The notes under the pieces: generated by a model
The model's input: only the letters and a program-made list of their open reading frames with translations
Database searches by the model: none
Told to the model about the DNA's origin: nothing
Made by a program: the position numbers and the translations under genes
Origin: Streptomyces sp. NBC_00250
GTDB taxonomy: Bacteria > Actinomycetota > Actinomycetes > Streptomycetales > Streptomycetaceae
Direction of reading: 5' to 3'
DNA length: 64,000 nt
NCBI RefSeq assembly: GCF_036192275.1
Contig: NZ_CP108088.1
Span: forward strand, 1,364,001-1,428,000
Part shown: positions 50,720 through 60,167 of the stretch, piece by piece
How the letters are laid out: each line of letters begins with the position of its first letter
Position numbering within the stretch: the first letter of the stretch is position 1

Positions 50720-52423
50720 TCAGCTCGCCGCGGAACCGTTGGTGTCGAGGAGCTTGCGGTACCAGTCGCGCAGCTCGTCGCCGCCCTTGGTCTTCCACTC
50801 GGAGACGGCCTGCTGCATGTCGGAGACCTTCTTGCGGCCGCGGACGACGTCCTTCTCCAGCTGCTCGAAGTCGTTCATGAGGCCGGTCCACCGGGACGGC
50901 TCGGTGACGGTCATGCCGTAGAAGGAGGACTTGGAGGTGACCGCGCCCATGCGCTGCTGCCACTCGATCATGGCCCGGGTGACCTCGGGGGTGTCGGGGT
51001 GGGCGATGTACGGGGAGGGGCTGGCGACGAACATCCAGGAGCTGCTGACCTCCTGGTTGCCCTTGTCGGTCTTCACCGGAAGGCCGTTCTTGACGGTGTG
51101 GTGGACGCCCTCGACTCCGTAGTCGGTGAGCATCCGCTCCTTGGTGCCGTAGGGGGCGGCGGTGAAGTCGGCGACGGCGAGGGCGTCCTCGATCACCGCC
51201 TTGGAGCTGCCCTTCCTGATGAAGGCCCAGATGTTGGCGGGGTTGGTGGCCCACAGCTTCGGGAGTCCGCCAGCGTGGCCGGGGATGTCCATGGCCGCCA
51301 TCGCGAACGACGGCTTCTGCGCGACCTGTTCGGAGGTCTTGGCGTACCAGTGGGAGAGGTCGTTGTTGTAGATCAGGCACTGGCCGGCCGTGAAGCGGAT
51401 CCCGGCGTCGCCCTGGTTCTGGGTCTTCTCGTCGGGGTGGACGACTCCGGCGTCGAAGAGCTTGCGGGTCCACTCCAGCGCTTCGAGGTACTCGGGCGTC
51501 TCGATGCGGTTGATCAGCTTGCCGTCGACGAGGTTCCAGCCGAGCGCCTTGTCGCTGCCGGACAGCACGCCGAACATGTTGTACGCGGTCCAGGTCATGT
51601 CGCCGCAGGCCCACACCTTCGCCTTGGCGCTGGTGATCTCCTTGGCGAGGGCGAGGAACTCGTCCGCGCTCTTGGGGAGTTGCCAGCCCTTCGCGTCGAA
51701 GAGGTCCTTGCGGTAGAAGGGCGCGATGTTGGTGACGTAGGAGGCGGGCATGGGCAGGCCGCGGAGCTTGCCACCGAAGATCGAGCGCTGCCAGGCGTCG
51801 GTGGGGATCGCCGCGAGGTTCGGGTACGCCTTGACCTTGTCGCCGGAGAGGTACGGGCCGAGGTCCTCGAACTTGGCGTCGACGGCGCTGGGGATCTTGC
51901 CGCCGAGGTTCCAGCCGGGGACGACGACCACGTCGGGGATCTCGCTGGAGGCGAGGACGGCGCCGAGCTTCTGGTCGTAGACGTTGCCGTCCTGGTTCTG
52001 CCAGGTGGCCCGGACGCCGATGGCCTCGTTCATGGCCTTGTAGTACGGGTTGTCGGGGGCGGGCGGCGGTCCCCAGAACGGGGCCATGATCGTGAGCGCG
52101 CCGCCCTTGCCCCGCTTCCCGTCGACGGAGGCCTTGAGTTCGGCGCTCGGGACGGCGCGGGTGAAGCCGGCGGCCGAGCCGTTCTTCGGCGCGATGTCGG
52201 GGGCGACGACGGTACTCGCGACGAAGGCGGGGAGGAGCTTCGCCGCGTCCTTGCCGGTGGTGGTGCCGTCCTTCTTCCCGCTGTCCGAGCCGCCGCCACC
52301 GCAGGCCGTGAGCAGCGGTGCGCCACCGGCGACCGCGGCGGCGGCGACGGCGGTGGAGGCGAGGAAGCCCCTCCGGCTCGGGGCGGATCTCCGGGAGCCC
52401 GTGGAGACGGCGTTCGGCGTCAT
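50720..52423 (-). CDS. LplA-type sugar-binding lipoprotein, Tat-exported
   Basis: A 567-residue solute-binding protein. The N-terminus has a twin-arginine motif (SRRGFLAS) followed by a hydrophobic stretch and lipobox LLTACGG, so a Tat-exported lipoprotein. Size and blocks such as PYYKAMNEAIGV and FYRKDLFDAKGW fit the LplA group that binds complex oligosaccharides. First gene of the operon SBP-LplB-LplC-GH42-GH95 remnant; its promoter holds a TCGAAGCGCTTCGA operator. Confidence 0.93.
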   Translation of the reverse strand: MTPNAVSTGSRRSAPSRRGFLASTAVAAAAVAGGAPLLTACGGGGSDSGKKDGTTTGKDAAKLLPAFVASTVVAPDIAPKNGSAAGFTRAVPSAELKASVDGKRGKGGALTIMAPFWGPPPAPDNPYYKAMNEAIGVRATWQNQDGNVYDQKLGAVLASSEIPDVVVVPGWNLGGKIPSAVDAKFEDLGPYLSGDKVKAYPNLAAIPTDAWQRSIFGGKLRGLPMPASYVTNIAPFYRKDLFDAKGWQLPKSADEFLALAKEITSAKAKVWACGDMTWTAYNMFGVLSGSDKALGWNLVDGKLINRIETPEYLEALEWTRKLFDAGVVHPDEKTQNQGDAGIRFTAGQCLIYNNDLSHWYAKTSEQVAQKPSFAMAAMDIPGHAGGLPKLWATNPANIWAFIRKGSSKAVIEDALAVADFTAAPYGTKERMLTDYGVEGVHHTVKNGLPVKTDKGNQEVSSSWMFVASPSPYIAHPDTPEVTRAMIEWQQRMGAVTSKSSFYGMTVTEPSRWTGLMNDFEQLEKDVVRGRKKVSDMQQAVSEWKTKGGDELRDWYRKLLDTNGSAAS

Positions 52424-52773
52424 TGCGTCAACCCTTCATGGCACGCGCCAGGACATACGGCGACCGTGGAGGTGCCGGCCGGCTGCGGTGGTGGAGGTGG
52501 TGCGGGCGGGGCGGTACCCCGGGCGCTGTCGACGATCGAGTCGAAGCGCTTCGATATTGCTGCGAGGTTAAGTGACCGTCACAGGTGCGGCAAGAGTCGT
52601 TCCCGAGAATCTCGGGGGATTCCACGCCAGACCCGGTCGTCCCAAGTGACGTTGCGGGCACGGCGAATGATCGCCCTGCACCGCTTGACACCCACTCCTC
52701 CCGCACGGAGCATCGAAGCGCTTCGAACGCTCCGCCCTGTCGGCATCCAAGCTCCTCTGCAAGGGACTCGCAC
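52424..52773. promoter_or_regulatory. 350-bp divergent promoter region, LplABC operon versus GH3
   Basis: Contains two perfect TCGAAGCGCTTCGA operators (52541-52554 and 52713-52726). For GH3 a perfect -35 TTGACA lies at 52685-52690 with the operator right at the -10/start position. For the SBP, GTGACG then 17 bp then CAATAT (minus strand, ending near 52556) lies next to the other operator. No gene is present. Confidence 0.75.
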
Positions 52774-55734
52774 GTGACCGCACACCGGCCGCCCTTCCGT
52801 GACCCGGCGCTCCCCGTCGCCTCCCGGGTCGACGATCTGCTCGACCGGCTCACCGCCGACGAACGCCTCGCGCTCCTCCACCAGTTCACGCCCGGTGTCG
52901 ACCGGATCGGACTCGCCGCCTTCCGCACCGGCCAGGAGGCCCTGCACGGCGTCGCCTGGATGGGGCCGGCGACCGTGTTCCCGCAGTCCGTGGGCCTGGG
53001 GGCGAGCTGGCACCCGGAGTTGGTGCGCCGGGTGGGCGAGGCGGTGTCCCGCGAGGCGCGGGCGATGCGCGCCAAGGACGACCGGGTCGGTCTCAACGTG
53101 TGGGCACCGACGGTGAACCTGCTGCGCAACCCGCTGTGGGGACGCGGCGAGGAGGGATACGCGGAGGACCCGACGCTGACCGCCGCGATCGCCACCGCGT
53201 ACACCCGGGGCCTGCGCGGCGACCATCCCGTGTACTGGCGTACCGCACCGGTCCTCAAGCACTGGCTCGCCCACAACAACGAGGCGGCGAGGGACACTTC
53301 CTCCGCTTCCGTACGACCGCGGGTGTTGCACGAGTACGACCTGCGGGCCTTCCGCGGACCCGTGGAGGCGGGCGCGGTGGCGGGGGTGATGCCCGCGTAC
53401 AACCTCGTCAACGGCCGGCCCAACCACCTCTCCCCGTACCTGGAGGAGGAGCTGCGCACCTGGACGGACCAGGAGCTGCTCGTCTGCTCGGACGCGGGCG
53501 CGCCCTCCAACCTGGCCGACTCCCAGGGGTACTTCGCGACGCACGAGGAGGCGGTGGCGGCGTCGCTGCGCGCCGGGGTCGACTCCTTCACCGACCACGG
53601 AACGGACACCTCGGTGATCCTCGGGCGGCTGCGGCGGGCCCTGGAGGCCGGACTCATCGAGCAGAGCGACGTGGACCGGGCGGTACGGCGCCAGCTGACC
53701 GTGCGGTGTCTGCTCGGCGAGTTCGACCCGGACCTCGGTCCGTACGCGGCCGAGGACCGGTTCGACACGGCCGAGCACCGGGAGCTGGCCCGCGAGGCGG
53801 CGGAGGCGGCGATCGTCCTGCTGCGCAACGAGCCCCTGGGGCCCGGTGGCCCGGTACCGCGCGACGAGCGCCTGGATTCCGGCGGCCCGGAACTGCTCGG
53901 CAGGTCCCCGGAGCGACCGGACCGCCCGCTGCTGCCGCTCGCGGACGACGGGCGGCGGATCGCCGTGGTGGGGCTGCTCGCCGACGCCTGCAAGCTCGAC
54001 TGGTACAGCGGTTCGCTGATCCACCGCTCCTCCCCGCTGGACGGGCTGCGGGAGCGGTTCGGCGCGGACCGGGTGACGTTCGCCGAGGGCGTGGACCGGG
54101 TACGGCTGCGGACCGCGTCCGGCACCGTGCTGCGGGTGCCGGAGGGCGGCGCGGCCGACGCGGTGCGGGGCACCGAGGTCGCGCTCGACCCGGCCCTGCT
54201 GGCGGGCCGGACCGACCTGCCGCCGCTCACCGCCGACGCGGAGGGCTCGGAACTCGCCCTGGTCGACCGGGGCGACGGGGTGCTGACCCTGCGCGCCCCC
54301 GACGGCCGGTACCTGTCGGTCGCCGAGGACGGGTTCGTCCGCGCCTCGGCGGACGAACCCGGCGGCTGGGTCGTCCAGGAGACCTTCCGGCTCGAAGCCC
54401 ATGAGGGACACGCGGGGCGTGAGGAACACGGGAACCGACACCTCCTTCTGCACCTCGGTACGGGTGGCTACGTCTCTGTCGCCGCCGACGGCGTGAAGGT
54501 TGCCGCCGACCGGGAATCGGCCGAACCCTTCACGGTGGAGGTGATCGAGCGGGGCGAGGAGGCGGTCGCCCGGGCCGCAGCCGGAGCGGACACGGTGATC
54601 GTCGTCGCCGGGAACGACCCGCACATCAACGGCCGGGAGACCGAGGACCGTACGACGCTCGCCCTCCCCGCCCACCAGGAGCGGCTGTGGCGGGCCGCGC
54701 ACGCGGCGAACCCGCGGACCGCCCTCGTCCTGGTCTCCTCGTACCCGTACGCCGTCCCGGAGGCCGCCGCCACGCTCCCGGCCCTGCTGTGGACCGCGCA
54801 CGGCGGGCAGGCGGCCGGTACGGCGCTCGCCCGGATCCTGGCCGGTGACGTCTCCCCGGCGGGGCGGCTCCCGCAGACCTGGTACGCGGCGGACGAGGAC
54901 CTGCCCGACATGCTGGACTACGACGTCATCGGCGGCCGGCAGACGTATCTGTACTTCGACGGCACACCGCTCTTCCCGTTCGGGCACGGCCTGTCGTACA
55001 CGAGCTTCGCGTACGAGGAACTGACGGCCGCCGTCGACGGCGGGACCGTGACGGTCTCCTGCACCGTCGCCAACACGGGTGCCCTCACCGCGGACGAGGT
55101 GATCCAGGTGTACGCGCGCGTAGTGGCGCCCTCCGTCCCGCGCCCCCACCGGGAACTCGTCGCCCACGCGCGCGTGGGTATCGCTCCGGGCGCGTCCACC
55201 GCGCTCTCCTTCGAGGTGCCGGTGGCGGTGCTCGGGTACTGGGACGTGGCCCACGGCCGGTGGACGGTGGAGCCGGGCCCGTACGAGATCCAGGTGGGCG
55301 CGTCCGCCGCGGACATCCGCCGCACGGTCCGCGTCGAGGTGGCGGGCGAGGCACCGGGCCCGCGTCCGGTCCTGGTGGAAGGCCTCGCCGCGGCCGACTA
55401 CGACGGGCAGTCCGGCACGGTGATCGTGGACCGCACGAAGGTTTCGGGCGACGCGGTGACTCCGGCGGACCCGGACGTGGACGGCCGCCTCGTCTACCGG
55501 GCCTGTGAGTTCGCCGACGGCGTCTCGGAGGCGGCGGTGACGGTCGCGGGCGAGGGAACGGTGGAGCTGTCCCTCGCCGACGGCACGCTCCTGGCCCGGT
55601 TCGAGGTCGAGCCGACGGGCGGGCCGTACGCCTACCGCACCCTGGTCGCCCCGGTGCTCGCGCAGGACGTGGTGGACCTCCGGGTCGCCCTGCGCGGGCG
55701 GGTGCGCCTCGCCCACGTCGGTTTCGTCGGCTGA
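52774..55734 (+). CDS. GH3 beta-glycosidase with inserted beta-trefoil-like and C-terminal CBM-like domains
   Basis: A 986-residue family 3 glycoside hydrolase without signal peptide. Barrel domain from residue about 10; nucleophile Asp in LLVCSDAGAPSN (about 243). The second alpha/beta-sandwich domain is interrupted near 480-590 by an insert with fascin-like turns (DGRYLSVAEDG, GGYVSVAADG). The FnIII domain follows GHGLSYTSFAYEEL, and the last 120 residues look like a CBM6-type sandwich. GTG 52774 has AAGGGA upstream. It is divergent from the LplABC/GH42 operon and shares its operators. Substrate (glucoside, xyloside or arabinoside) cannot be fixed. Confidence 0.92.
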   Translation: MTAHRPPFRDPALPVASRVDDLLDRLTADERLALLHQFTPGVDRIGLAAFRTGQEALHGVAWMGPATVFPQSVGLGASWHPELVRRVGEAVSREARAMRAKDDRVGLNVWAPTVNLLRNPLWGRGEEGYAEDPTLTAAIATAYTRGLRGDHPVYWRTAPVLKHWLAHNNEAARDTSSASVRPRVLHEYDLRAFRGPVEAGAVAGVMPAYNLVNGRPNHLSPYLEEELRTWTDQELLVCSDAGAPSNLADSQGYFATHEEAVAASLRAGVDSFTDHGTDTSVILGRLRRALEAGLIEQSDVDRAVRRQLTVRCLLGEFDPDLGPYAAEDRFDTAEHRELAREAAEAAIVLLRNEPLGPGGPVPRDERLDSGGPELLGRSPERPDRPLLPLADDGRRIAVVGLLADACKLDWYSGSLIHRSSPLDGLRERFGADRVTFAEGVDRVRLRTASGTVLRVPEGGAADAVRGTEVALDPALLAGRTDLPPLTADAEGSELALVDRGDGVLTLRAPDGRYLSVAEDGFVRASADEPGGWVVQETFRLEAHEGHAGREEHGNRHLLLHLGTGGYVSVAADGVKVAADRESAEPFTVEVIERGEEAVARAAAGADTVIVVAGNDPHINGRETEDRTTLALPAHQERLWRAAHAANPRTALVLVSSYPYAVPEAAATLPALLWTAHGGQAAGTALARILAGDVSPAGRLPQTWYAADEDLPDMLDYDVIGGRQTYLYFDGTPLFPFGHGLSYTSFAYEELTAAVDGGTVTVSCTVANTGALTADEVIQVYARVVAPSVPRPHRELVAHARVGIAPGASTALSFEVPVAVLGYWDVAHGRWTVEPGPYEIQVGASAADIRRTVRVEVAGEAPGPRPVLVEGLAAADYDGQSGTVIVDRTKVSGDAVTPADPDVDGRLVYRACEFADGVSEAAVTVAGEGTVELSLADGTLLARFEVEPTGGPYAYRTLVAPVLAQDVVDLRVALRGRVRLAHVGFVG

Positions 55735-55754
55735 GGGACCGGCGGAACCGACCC

Positions 55755-55791
55755 GAGAGCCCGGCACCGAACCTTCCGGTGCCGGGCTCTC
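55755..55791. terminator. strong hairpin terminator
   Basis: Perfect 15-bp stem (GAGAGCCCGGCACCG, 55755-55769, with complement at 55777-55791) and 7-nt loop between the convergent GH3 and MFS genes. A run of eight G (55801-55808) follows, touching the MFS stop codon. Confidence 0.92.
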
Positions 55792-55808
55792 GTCGTACGC
55801 GGGGGGGG

Positions 55809-57107
55809 TCAGGCGCCTGTGCCGCGTGCCGGGACGGCCGCGAGAGCGACGGGCAGTGCGGCCGCGACGAGCACGGCGGCCGCCCAGAACGGCCCCAGGG
55901 GCCCGGCCGAGGTCCCCAGGGTCGCGGCCGCGAGGAGGGGGCCCACCGTCGCGCCGACGTTGAAGGCGGCGGTCGCGTAGGCCCCGGCCATGGTGGGCGC
56001 CCCGGCCGCCGCGTACAGGGACCGGGCGATCAGGGTGCCTCCCAGCGCGAACGACAGCGTTCCCTGCACGAGGACGAGCCCGAGGAGGACCGCCGGCCGG
56101 TCCGCGAACAGCGCCACGGCGGGCCAGCCGAGGAGCAGCAGCGGGCCGCCGACGGCGAGGACCAGGCCGGGGCGGCGGTCGGAGAGCCGGCCGGCGGCGG
56201 TGATCCCGGCGAAGGAACCGGCTCCGAAGAGGACCAGGGCGACCGGGACCCAGGGTTCGGCGAGTCCGGCGGATCCGGTGACCACGGGGGCGAGGAAGGT
56301 GAAGGCGCCGAAGGTGGCCGCGTTGACCAGGGCTCCGGACAGCAGGACCAGGAGGAGCCGCGGACTCCTGAGCCGCGCGAACTCCGCCCGCAGCGCGGGC
56401 CGGCCGTCCGTGGACCGCCGGGCGCCGGGGTCGAGCCGCCCACCCTCCATGTCTCGCCGACTGTCCGCGTCCCGCCGGCCGACCATGTCTCGCCGACCGT
56501 CCGCGTCCCGCCGGCCGTCCGCGTCCTTGCGTACGGGGTGGGTCGGGACGCCCCGGAGGACGCCGAGCGCGGCGGGGAGGCACAGGGCGGCGACCGCCCA
56601 GAACGCGGCGCGCCAGCCGAAGAGGCCGCCGAGAAGCGCGCCGCCCGGCACGCCCACGACCGTGGCCACCGTCGTGCCGGAGAGCAGCACGGCGAGCGCA
56701 CGGCCCTTCCGCTCGGGCGGGACGAGAGCGGCGGCCGTCGTCAGGGCGACGGCGAGGAAGCCCGCGTTGGCGAGGGCGGCGGCGACACGGGTGGCGAGCA
56801 GGACCGTGAAGCTGCCGGTGACGGCGCCCACGGCATGGGCGGCGAGGAAGGCCAGGACGAATCCGAGCAGTCCGGCCCGGCCGGACCGGTCACGGGCGAG
56901 CGCGGCCGTCAGCGGGGCGCCGACGACCATGCCGATGGCGAAGGCCGAGGTGAGCGCGCCGGTCGCGCCGACACTCACGCCGAGATCGTGGGAGATGTCG
57001 GGCAGCAGCCCGGCGAGCATGAACTCCGAGGTGCCCATGGCGAAGACCGCCAGGGCGAGCAGGTACAGGGAAAGGGGCATCGAGGAAGGCGTCGAGGGAC
57101 GCGTCAA
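55809..57107 (-). CDS. MFS drug efflux transporter, Cmx/CmlR-like
   Basis: A 432-residue 12-helix MFS pump. The N-terminus LYLLALAVFAMGTSEFMLAG is the chloramphenicol-efflux (Cmx/CmlR) type; motif A follows in LARDRSGRAG. The central cytoplasmic loop is enlarged by RRDADGRRDMVG-type heptad repeats (DNA repeats near 56445-56525). TTG 57107 has GGAG 7 nt upstream; ATG 57080 is the alternative and gives the usual family start. An attenuator-like leader lies upstream. Which drug it exports is unknown. Confidence 0.87.
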   Translation of the reverse strand: MTRPSTPSSMPLSLYLLALAVFAMGTSEFMLAGLLPDISHDLGVSVGATGALTSAFAIGMVVGAPLTAALARDRSGRAGLLGFVLAFLAAHAVGAVTGSFTVLLATRVAAALANAGFLAVALTTAAALVPPERKGRALAVLLSGTTVATVVGVPGGALLGGLFGWRAAFWAVAALCLPAALGVLRGVPTHPVRKDADGRRDADGRRDMVGRRDADSRRDMEGGRLDPGARRSTDGRPALRAEFARLRSPRLLLVLLSGALVNAATFGAFTFLAPVVTGSAGLAEPWVPVALVLFGAGSFAGITAAGRLSDRRPGLVLAVGGPLLLLGWPAVALFADRPAVLLGLVLVQGTLSFALGGTLIARSLYAAAGAPTMAGAYATAAFNVGATVGPLLAAATLGTSAGPLGPFWAAAVLVAAALPVALAAVPARGTGA

Positions 57108-57129
57108 GGGGGGCTCCGGGGTGGGGAGG

Positions 57130-57156
57130 GTGGTGAGAACGACGTCTCGTCACCAC
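57130..57156. promoter_or_regulatory. inverted repeat in the MFS gene leader
   Basis: Arms GTGGTGA and TCACCAC, 13 bp apart, 23 bp upstream of the MFS start. It could be a repressor site or a leader hairpin hiding the ribosome site. Confidence 0.5.
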
Positions 57157-57272
57157 GGTCAGCCCACCGACCTGGGCACACCGGCGCGGCCCGTCCGGCC
57201 GCGCGGGGCGGCGGGAGGGCGCGAGCGGACTACCGGCTCACAGGTCCGGACGTGCGAGGAATCAGGGGATCA

Positions 57273-57301
57273 GGGGGCTGACGGCGTGACCGAAAGCCCC
57301 C
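57273..57301. terminator. hairpin in the PPOX-MFS gap
   Basis: GGGGGCT and AGCCCCC arms with a 15-nt loop. It may end the PPOX transcript or be part of an MFS attenuator. On the minus strand it overlaps a 21-codon ATG frame (57327-57262) that has no clear ribosome site. Confidence 0.4.
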
Positions 57302-57381
57302 ACCCTGGATGCTTCGGGGCTCGACATGGCGGGCAGGTTACCCGTCTCCCAGCACCCGGCGCACCCTGTTTTCCACGCGCC

Positions 57382-57840
57382 TCAGACCACCCAGGCACCG
57401 TCCCGCATCAGGTGGCGCCCGGCGAGTTCGGGCTCCTCGTGCCATGCCTCCACGGCGGTGGGCCGGACCCGGAACCAGCCGTACGCGGGGCCCGAGTTCC
57501 GGGGGTCCCAGCCGCACTTCGCGGCGAACTCCTCGATCGCCGCGGCCGGTACGTCGCCGACGGAGAGGGTCGTCACCTCGCCGTCGATCAGGACGACGTC
57601 CCGGGTGTGCCCGAGTGAGAGCCGGGCCCGTCCGCCGGTACGGAGGTTGCGGCCGGTGGGGTTGGTCAGCCGGGTGCACAGCCAGATGTCCGTGCCGTCC
57701 CAGTGGAAGGCCAGCGGTACGAGGTACGGCGTCCCGTCGGCACTCGCCGAGGCCACCCAGATGTCCACCTCCTCCGCGAGCCGCGCGAGGAGGTCCTTCT
57801 TGCGCTGTTCGGGATCTCGTATCGTCCGGGTGTTCGTCAT
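57382..57840 (-). CDS. PPOX-class F420/FMN-dependent oxidoreductase
   Basis: A 152-residue split-barrel flavin/F420-binding protein of the pyridoxamine 5'-phosphate oxidase superfamily. Typical blocks: TPYLVPLAFHWDGTDIWLCT, then ARLSLGHTRDVVLIDGEV. Cytoplasmic, probably a dimer. ATG 57840; no partner gene. The substrate is not predictable. Confidence 0.88.
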   Translation of the reverse strand: MTNTRTIRDPEQRKKDLLARLAEEVDIWVASASADGTPYLVPLAFHWDGTDIWLCTRLTNPTGRNLRTGGRARLSLGHTRDVVLIDGEVTTLSVGDVPAAAIEEFAAKCGWDPRNSGPAYGWFRVRPTAVEAWHEEPELAGRHLMRDGAWVV

Positions 57841-57878
57841 GGCCCGACCCTACGGCCCGACCCCGAGGGCCGTCCCGG

Positions 57879-60122
57879 TCATGATCCGTCCGCCCGCAGA
57901 ACCCGTACCTCGTACGGCAGATCCGTCCCGGTCACCGTCGCCCGCGGCCCCTCCGGCGTTCGGGTCACCCGGTAGACGGCCGCCGGGGCGCCCGTGTGGT
58001 CGGGGACCGTGACCGTCACCGCGCCCCGCCCCTCCCCCGTATCCCCCGGCGCCACGAGCAGCGTCAGGCCGTCCAGCCAGTCGCCGTCCGGGCGCGTGTC
58101 GTCGGCGCCCAGGGGGAGGACCGCGCCGGGGCGGACGTACAGCGGGAGGCTGTCGAGGGCGTGGGTCTCCCGGCGCCAGCACGGGCCGGTCACCGTCTCG
58201 CCCGTGAGGAGGTGGGTCCAGTCGCCCGCCGGGAGGTAGACCTCGACCTCGCCCCCGGGACCGAGCACGGGCGCCACCAGCAGGTCGGGGCCGAGCATGT
58301 ACTGCCGGTCCAGGGTCCGGCACGCCGGGTCCTCCGGGAACTCCAGGAGCATCGGCCGCATCACCGGCACCCCCGTCGCGTGCGCCTCCGCGGCCACCCC
58401 GTACAGGTACGGCATCAGGCGGTGCTTGAGCCGGGTGAAGCGCCGGGCGACCTCCACGGCCTCCTCGCCGAACGCCCAGGGCACCCGGTACGAGTCGCTG
58501 CCGTGCAGCCTGCTGTGCGAGGAGAGCAGCCCGAAGGCGAGCCAGCGCGTGAAGACCTCGGGCTCGGGTGTGCCTTCGAAGCCGCCGATGTCGTGGCTCC
58601 AGAAGCCGAAGCCGCTCAGGGAGAGCGAGAGTCCGCCGCGCAGGGATTCGGCCATGGCCTCGAAGGAGGCCCAGCAGTCGCCGCCCCAGTGGACGGGGAA
58701 CTGCTGGCCGCCGGCGGTCGCGGAGCGGGCGAAGAGGACGGCCTCGCCGGTGCCGCGTTCCTTCTCCAGGAGGTCGAAGACGGTCCGGTTGTAGAGCTGG
58801 GCGTAGTAGTTGTGCATGCGCTCGGGGTCCGAGCCGTCGTGCCAGACGACGTCGGTGGGGACGCGCTCTCCGAAGTCGGTCTTGAAGCAGTCGACGCCCT
58901 GTGCGAGCAGCGGTCGCAGCTTGTCCTGGAACCAGGTCCTGGCCTCGGGGTTCGTGAAGTCGACGAGGGCCATGCCGGGCTGCCACAGGTCCCACTGCCA
59001 GACGTCGCCGTTCGGCCGCTTGAGGAGATGGCCCCGCTCCCTGCCCTCTTCGAAGAGGGGGGATTTCTGGGCGATGTACGGGTTGATCCACATCCCGACG
59101 CGCAGGCCGCGCGCCTTGAGCCGGGCCAGCATGCCCTCCGGGTCCGGGAAGGTATCGGGGTCCCAGCGGAAGTCGGACCACTGGTACTCGCGCATCCAGA
59201 AGCAGTCGAAGTGGAAGACGGAGAGCGGGATGTCCCGTTCGGCCATGCCGTCGACGAAGGAGGTGACGGTCGCCTCGTCGTAGCGGGTGGTGAAGGAGGT
59301 GGTCAGCCAGAGGCCGAAGGACCAGGGCGGAGGCAGGGCGGGGCGGCCGGTGAGCGCGGTGTAGCGGGCGAGGACGTCCTTGGGGGTGGGGCCCGCGACG
59401 ACGAAGTATTCGACGGTGTGGTCCTCGACGCTGAACTGGACCTGGCCGACGGCCTCCGAGCCGACCTCGAAGGAGACGCGGCCGGGGTGGTTGACGAAGA
59501 CGCCGTAGCCGCGCGAGGAGAGGTAGAACGGGATGTTCTTGTAGGCCTGTTCGCTGCTGGTGCCGCCGTCGGCCTGCCAGATGTCGACGCTCTGGCCGTT
59601 CTTCACGAAGGGGGTGAAGCGCTCGCCGAGGCCGTAGATCTGCTCGCCGACGCCGAGCGCGAGCTGGACGGCCATGTGGTGGGCGCCGTCCGGGGTGGTG
59701 ACGAACGCGGTGCCCTTGCGGCCGGCCTCGGTGAGGGCACGCCCTTCGGCGTCGCCGAACTCCAGGGTCCAGGGCGCAGATCGGTCCAGACGCAGCCGCA
59801 GCGGCCCCGAGGCCAGCTCGACGACCGTTCCGTCCGTGCGGAGTCTGCCCGCCCCCGATCCGGGGCGGTCGAGCTCGAAGTCGGGTCCGCGGTGGGCCTT
59901 CCCCGCGTGATGGGTGACGCGTACGCCGATCACGCCCTCGGCGGGCGCGTGGCACTCCACGGTCAGAAGGGCCGAGTTCAGGGTGTCGCCGCGGGTCTCG
60001 ACCCGCTTGACGGAGGCGTAGGCGGTGAAGCGGTCGGCTTCCGGGCGCAGATCGCGGACTTCGGTGGCGTACGAGGCGTGGACGCCCTCGCGCATCAGCC
60101 AGAAGCCGTCGGTGAACTTCAT
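57879..60122 (-). CDS. GH31 alpha-xylosidase (YicI-like)
   Basis: A 747-residue cytoplasmic GH31 enzyme closely resembling E. coli YicI. Nucleophile Asp in DCFKTDFGERVPTDV, acid/base Asp in FPVHWGGDCWA, and the conserved GFGFWSHDIGGFEGT and SSHSRLHGS blocks; the N-terminal MKFTDGFWLMREGV is also YicI-like. It frees xylose from isoprimeverose or xyloglucan oligosaccharides. ATG 60122 has AAGGA 6 nt upstream. Its promoter carries the same palindrome as xylBA, tying it to xylose control. Confidence 0.95.
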   Translation of the reverse strand: MKFTDGFWLMREGVHASYATEVRDLRPEADRFTAYASVKRVETRGDTLNSALLTVECHAPAEGVIGVRVTHHAGKAHRGPDFELDRPGSGAGRLRTDGTVVELASGPLRLRLDRSAPWTLEFGDAEGRALTEAGRKGTAFVTTPDGAHHMAVQLALGVGEQIYGLGERFTPFVKNGQSVDIWQADGGTSSEQAYKNIPFYLSSRGYGVFVNHPGRVSFEVGSEAVGQVQFSVEDHTVEYFVVAGPTPKDVLARYTALTGRPALPPPWSFGLWLTTSFTTRYDEATVTSFVDGMAERDIPLSVFHFDCFWMREYQWSDFRWDPDTFPDPEGMLARLKARGLRVGMWINPYIAQKSPLFEEGRERGHLLKRPNGDVWQWDLWQPGMALVDFTNPEARTWFQDKLRPLLAQGVDCFKTDFGERVPTDVVWHDGSDPERMHNYYAQLYNRTVFDLLEKERGTGEAVLFARSATAGGQQFPVHWGGDCWASFEAMAESLRGGLSLSLSGFGFWSHDIGGFEGTPEPEVFTRWLAFGLLSSHSRLHGSDSYRVPWAFGEEAVEVARRFTRLKHRLMPYLYGVAAEAHATGVPVMRPMLLEFPEDPACRTLDRQYMLGPDLLVAPVLGPGGEVEVYLPAGDWTHLLTGETVTGPCWRRETHALDSLPLYVRPGAVLPLGADDTRPDGDWLDGLTLLVAPGDTGEGRGAVTVTVPDHTGAPAAVYRVTRTPEGPRATVTGTDLPYEVRVLRADGS

Positions 60123-60167
60123 GCTGGTCCTTGGGGGTGGGGTGGGGAGGGGCTGCACCGAGCCCCC

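Noticed and set aside
52579..56583. 1334-codon open frame on the minus strand, antisense to GH3
   Set aside because: High-GC shadow frame: Arg/Pro/Gly-rich, no domain, and it would cross a terminator and the end of the MFS gene. The plus frame has all GH3 motifs.
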